From Sapria himalayana (Eukaryota; Streptophyta; Magnoliopsida; Malpighiales; Rafflesiaceae): a DNA stretch of 64,000 bases. The notes below the pieces were generated by a model. That model was not told the origin of the DNA and made no database searches. It saw only the letters and a list, made by a program, of their open reading frames with translations. The DNA is taken from contig JAREIK010000734.1 in NCBI GenBank assembly GCA_029783825.1, forward strand, positions 1 to 64,000, written 5' to 3'. The position numbers were made by a program, and so were the translations under genes. This document shows, piece after piece, positions 62,701 to 64,000 of the stretch (positions are counted from its first letter, which is position 1; each line of letters starts with the position of its first letter).

Positions 62701-64000
62701 TGTGTATTTGGCTATTTGTTTATCTTTCTATTATTTGTTTTTTTCTATCTTTCCATATGTCTTTTTGTTTATATTCCTATGTGTCTATATTTCTAATATC
62801 AAAATGTCTATCTATGTATCTATAAATTTATTAAATAATAAATCTATGCATCTGTATATATATATATATATATCTATAAATCTATCTAACTATCTAACTA
62901 TATATTTACATATCTATCTAACTATCTTTCTGTAATTCTGTCCATTAGTCTATCTTTCTCTCTATCTTTATATCTATCTGTCTGTCAATCTATCTATATG
63001 CATGTATATTTATCTATATGTTTATTTGTCTATCTATCTATATGTCTTTCTGTATATCTATCTATCTAGTAATCAATCTATCATTCGATCTCTATATGTA
63101 TTTATCTGTCTATCTTTCATTCTGGATATCAATCTATCGATGTATATTTCTATCATTATATAAGTCTATATGTCTATTTATATATTTGTCTATCTATGTA
63201 TCTATTTTATCTGTCTATCTTTCTTTCTTTCTATATGTTTATATATCTATTAATCTATCTATATATCAATCAATTTATCTATGTATATATATATCAATCA
63301 ATATTTCTATCTATCTATCTATATGTCTATATGTCTATATGTAAATATGTATATTTGTTTATATGTCTATATGTTTACCTGTCTAAATGTCTATGTTTCT
63401 ATTTTTCATTCTATCAATCTATCAATTTGTCTAACTATATAACTTTGTAATTATCTATCTATCTATCTAACTATCTAATTATATATCTATAGTCTTGGTA
63501 TCTAATACTCTATTAGTCTATCTATCTATCTATCTATATATTTGTCTATCTATCTATATATCTATCCATCTTTCTTTCTTTCTATCTATCTATCTATTTA
63601 TCTATTTGTTTATCTATTTTTTATATATCTATAAATATGTCTATTTGTCTTACTATCTACCTATGTGTCTATCTTTCTATCTATCTATCTATTTATCTTT
63701 CTTTCAATCTATCTTTTTATCTATCTATCTATATATTTCTCTATCTGCCTATCTGATTATTTGTCGATCTATCTTTCTGTCTATTAGTCTATCTTTCTAT
63801 CTCTGTATTTGTGTTATTTTATATCTTTCTATCTATTAATCTTTCTTTCTATATATTTAAGTATCTATATATCTGTATATTTATCTATCCGCCTATTTGT
63901 CTATTAGTCTATTTTTTATCTATCTATCTATCTATATATCTATCTATTTGTCTAACTATCTATCTATCTATATATCTATCTTTATGATTATGTGTCTATC
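59766..64000. repeat. Degenerate (TCTA)n array, segment E
   Basis: Continues the array to the window edge. Type-2 module blocks recur (CTACC-type near 59953-60004 and 61480-61515, TAGTC-type near 61205-61270). Short TA runs lie near 62140 and 62857. No genes. Confidence 0.93.

Overview
This window looks like intergenic nuclear DNA of a land plant, most likely a flowering plant. The evidence is two CACTA (En/Spm) DNA transposons, one of which carries decayed copies of the plant-type TNP2 and Transposase_24 genes. I cannot name the species. I see no intact host gene, no rRNA or tRNA gene and no CRISPR array.

The ground state is one very long, degenerate TCTA tetranucleotide array, about 36 kb in total. 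It keeps TCTA on the plus strand from about position 400 to the end of the window. Insertions cut it into segments: about 401-3168, 8613-20786, 41757-58535, 59095-59375 and 59766-64000. (TCTA)n has no stop codon in any plus-strand frame, so the array yields dozens of long Ser/Ile/Tyr/Leu open frames; I treat these as artefacts. The array is not random. Recurrent landmark blocks show that it is built from higher-order modules of roughly 0.8-1.4 kb, one type in the left half and another in the right half.

Element 1 (3169-8612, 5.4 kb) is a CACTA transposon with inverted termini, a 3-bp TCT target duplication and subterminal GCTAGGGA-type motifs. Its only recognisable coding remnant is the tail of a Transposase_24 gene on the plus strand. 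Element 2 (20787-41756, 21.0 kb) is a related, larger CACTA element in the opposite orientation. It carries a pseudogenised TNP2 (27153-30847, minus) and a pseudogenised Transposase_24/TNP1-like gene (25133-27012, minus). Its left arm has three about 1.1-1.25-kb tandem units, each with a GC-rich RCY triplet array. Its right arm holds two AT-rich arrays in inverted orientation, a 9-bp minisatellite, a (CA)n tract, direct repeats and a copy of a dispersed repeat. A second, better preserved and inverted copy of that dispersed repeat sits alone in the TCTA array at about 58.57-58.96 kb.

The two transposase genes would originally have acted together, with the catalytic TNP2 and the Transposase_24 protein binding the subterminal repeats. 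Both carry several stops and frameshifts, so neither element can encode a working transposase from this sequence. I did not find a convincing novel biological system. The most notable features are the higher-order organisation of the TCTA array, the triplicated triplet-array module, the parent/derivative pair of CACTA elements in one array, and the large inverted AT arrays.
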